From Allopusillimonas ginsengisoli (lineage in GTDB: Bacteria > Pseudomonadota > Gammaproteobacteria > Burkholderiales > Burkholderiaceae_B), in assembly GCA_005239165.1 (NCBI GenBank), contig RAPG01000002.1:310001-374000 (forward strand): a DNA stretch of 64,000 bases, given 5' to 3'. A program made the translations under genes and the position numbers. The notes below the pieces were generated by a model. It saw only the letters and a list, made by a program, of their open reading frames with translations. It had not been told where the DNA came from and searched no databases. Shown here in pieces: positions 62,350 to 64,000 of this stretch. Numbering within the stretch: the first letter of the stretch is position 1; every line of letters begins with the position of its first letter.

Positions 62350-63779
62350 GCCGGCGCTCCCCCGAGCTGGGCCATAAAGGCGTCGGTATCCTTCTCTTCG
62401 AGGCAGCGCAGATCCAGCCATAAGGCGTCATCGTTAATGCGCCCAATGACGGGCTGCGGCAAGGCTCGCAGCCTGGCCTCAAGGCGGGCCAGATGGCGCC
62501 CCGCTCTGCCGGGGCCAGCGTACGCAATACGCAGCCCGTAACTTGGCAGCACATCTTCCGGCAACGCACCGCTGCCTATCTGGCTGAATACAGGCGCCGG
62601 TTGCGCCACATACTGATCCCCGAGCCAGCGCTGAAACACCCGCTGCAGTGTTTGCGCCTGCGTCTGCATGGCCGCCTGAGGGCGTGTCATTAAACGCAGA
62701 GTCGTCAGACGCTGCGGTAAAAACTCAGGCGCACGGTACATTGCCAATACCGGCTCGAGCGCTGCCAGCGTAAGTTTGCCCACACGCAAGGCGCGCTTTA
62801 GCGGGTTTTTCTTGATCTTCCTGATGAGATCAGCGCTACCTACCAAGAGGCCAGCCTGTGGCCCCCCAAGCAATTTGTCACCGCTGAACGTGACCAGATC
62901 CGCCCCCGCCTTCACGGTCTCACGCACTGTGGTCTCCTCAGGCAGCCCCCATTGCGACAGATCGACCAAAGTGCCACTGCCCAGATCGACGGCCGTGGGC
63001 AAGCCGTGACGCCGGGCAATACCGGCCACTTCATCGACGCTTACGCTTTTGGTAAAACCCGTCACGGCATAGTTGCTGCAATGCACCTTCATCAACATGG
63101 CCGTGCGAGGCCCCACAGCATTTTCATAATCGGCGGCGTGCGTACGGTTGGTCGTACCGACCTCCACCAGGCGCGCACCGGCCCGCTGCATGACATCGGG
63201 TATGCGAAACGCACCACCAATTTCCACCAGCTCACCGCGCGACACAATGGTTTCCCGCCGATTGCTCAGCGCGTTCAGCATCAGCAGCACGGCTGCCGCA
63301 TTGTTGTTGACGACTGTTGCGGCCTCGGCACCGGTAAGCTCGCACAGCAGCGATTCGATGAGATCATCACGGTCACCGCGACCGCCCGTGCCCAGGTCAA
63401 ACTCAAGATTGGCGGGTGTGGTCAATGCACGCACTACCGCGCTGACTGCCTCATCAGGCAGCAGGGCACGCCCCAGGTTGGTATGCAGCACAGTACCGGT
63501 CAGGTTGTACACCGGCTTTAGTCTGGGCTGGTTGGTCGCAGCCAGTTGCTCCCGCACAGCACAGGCCAGGGCATCTGTGGCCACAGCGTCGCACGCCAGG
63601 CTACCTGCAATCGCAGACACCCTCAGCGTATCCAGGTGCCGTCGCAATACAACCGTTACCTGGGTACGCCCATAAACCGCCAACAGCGGATCAAAGCCGT
63701 CTGACTTCAACACACGGTCAAGAGAAGGAATGTCTTTGACCCCCGCCAGAGACTTGTTCTGTTGCGCCGAAGACGTCAT
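62346..63779 (-). CDS. selA: L-seryl-tRNA(Sec) selenium transferase
   Basis: Seen: 477 residues with an N-terminal SelA domain (PSLDRVLKSDGFDPLLAVYG), GTVLHTNLGRALLPDEAV, VVNNNAAAVLLMLNAL and PLP-lysine region TFSGDKLLGGPQAGLLVG. Known: decameric PLP enzyme converting Ser-tRNA-Sec to Sec-tRNA with selenophosphate. Length is normal. First of selA-selB-selC here; the fdhE-like gene lies 102 bases upstream in the same orientation. Confidence 0.97.
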   Translation of the reverse strand: MTSSAQQNKSLAGVKDIPSLDRVLKSDGFDPLLAVYGRTQVTVVLRRHLDTLRVSAIAGSLACDAVATDALACAVREQLAATNQPRLKPVYNLTGTVLHTNLGRALLPDEAVSAVVRALTTPANLEFDLGTGGRGDRDDLIESLLCELTGAEAATVVNNNAAAVLLMLNALSNRRETIVSRGELVEIGGAFRIPDVMQRAGARLVEVGTTNRTHAADYENAVGPRTAMLMKVHCSNYAVTGFTKSVSVDEVAGIARRHGLPTAVDLGSGTLVDLSQWGLPEETTVRETVKAGADLVTFSGDKLLGGPQAGLLVGSADLIRKIKKNPLKRALRVGKLTLAALEPVLAMYRAPEFLPQRLTTLRLMTRPQAAMQTQAQTLQRVFQRWLGDQYVAQPAPVFSQIGSGALPEDVLPSYGLRIAYAGPGRAGRHLARLEARLRALPQPVIGRINDDALWLDLRCLEEKDTDAFMAQLGGAPA

Positions 63780-63881
63780 GAATTAACCTTATGCGAACAT
63801 CAGGCCTGCGTTCAATTTACTCCTGAGACAGGCCTGACGAAAGATAGCCTGGGCCTGCAATGCCACAGCCCGAACCCGGAT

Positions 63882-64000
63882 TATTCGTGCTGCTGCCACA
63901 ACAGCGGATTGCCACTGCCACGCGCGAACCCGGCCTCACCCATGAGCATATCAAGCCCAAGGCTGGCCAGGTCATCTGCCACAGGGTCCACTCCAAGCAG
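63882..64000 (-). CDS. fdhE: Formate dehydrogenase accessory protein FdhE (C-terminal end only)
   Basis: Seen: the last 39 codons on the minus strand, reading VDPVADDLASLGLDMLMGEAG and ending in NPLLWQQHE. Known: FdhE proteins end with a DPxADDLAxLxLDxLM...GF-R...NP pattern (from memory). Selenium genes often follow fdhE in formate dehydrogenase loci. Only the end is visible, so the assignment rests on this tail and on the neighbours. Confidence 0.65.

Noticed and set aside
61378..62541. 387-codon plus-strand frame
   Set aside because: Antisense shadow of selB and the selA end.
1..64000. CRISPR array, prophage or insertion sequence
   Set aside because: No regularly spaced repeats of 24-37 bases, and no transposase, integrase or phage structural gene was found.

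Overview
The window comes from a moderately GC-rich betaproteobacterial chromosome, most like Burkholderiales/Alcaligenaceae. This is inferred from gene content: smg next to gluQ and a lysine-tailed topoisomerase III, PuuD-type urate oxidase, polysaccharide-deacetylase-type allantoinase, and selABC beside a formate dehydrogenase accessory gene. I see no phage, insertion sequence, rRNA or CRISPR array. Much of the window is metabolic.

Layout. 0-8.5 kb: a truncated PLP aldolase, smg, gluQ, a large membrane protein, topB, then a hexamer-based repeat tract and an MliC-like lipoprotein. 8.5-12.1 kb: gluconokinase convergent with a TRAP transporter (dctMQP). 12.5-19.4 kb: an acetolactate synthase large subunit without its small subunit, a SET-domain protein, a deoxyribosyltransferase, a decayed toxin with surviving antitoxin, AMP nucleosidase, an AEC carrier and pterin dehydratase. 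19.7-33.2 kb: a nearly complete purine pathway (guaD, xdhABC, puuD, uraH, uraD, puuE, alc, allA) with GntR and LysR regulators, taking guanine or hypoxanthine to glyoxylate and urea. Malate synthase G at 51.6 kb can absorb the glyoxylate. 33.2-35.6 kb: a HigBA toxin-antitoxin pair and copCD.

35.65-48.0 kb is the most interesting part. It is a compact accessory block bounded by two imperfect copies (about 92 percent identical over 100 bp) of the 3' end of a tetR gene, so it looks inserted between copD and tetR-MFS. It holds an EutR-like AraC regulator, a glutamine-synthetase-like ligase, an aldehyde dehydrogenase, an iron alcohol dehydrogenase, an M81 (MlrC) metallopeptidase, an inositol-monophosphatase-family phosphatase, an ABC importer of the 2-aminoethylphosphonate type, and a DeoR regulator. 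Together these fit a cobalamin- and microcompartment-independent pathway: import of an ethanolamine-like amino alcohol or its phosphorylated form, gamma-glutamylation, two oxidations of the alcohol carbon, and release of glutamate. Two 16-bp direct repeats exactly 21 bp apart precede the ligase gene and look like the regulator's operator.

48-64 kb: tetR and an MFS exporter, a 228-bp nested palindrome with a 57-bp tandem repeat, a LysR regulator, glcB, a class III aminotransferase, a DMT exporter, a MOSC protein, dinB beside a short-repeat tract, tag, two Hsp20 genes, and the selenocysteine block selA-selB-tRNA-Sec with the end of a probable fdhE at the right edge.
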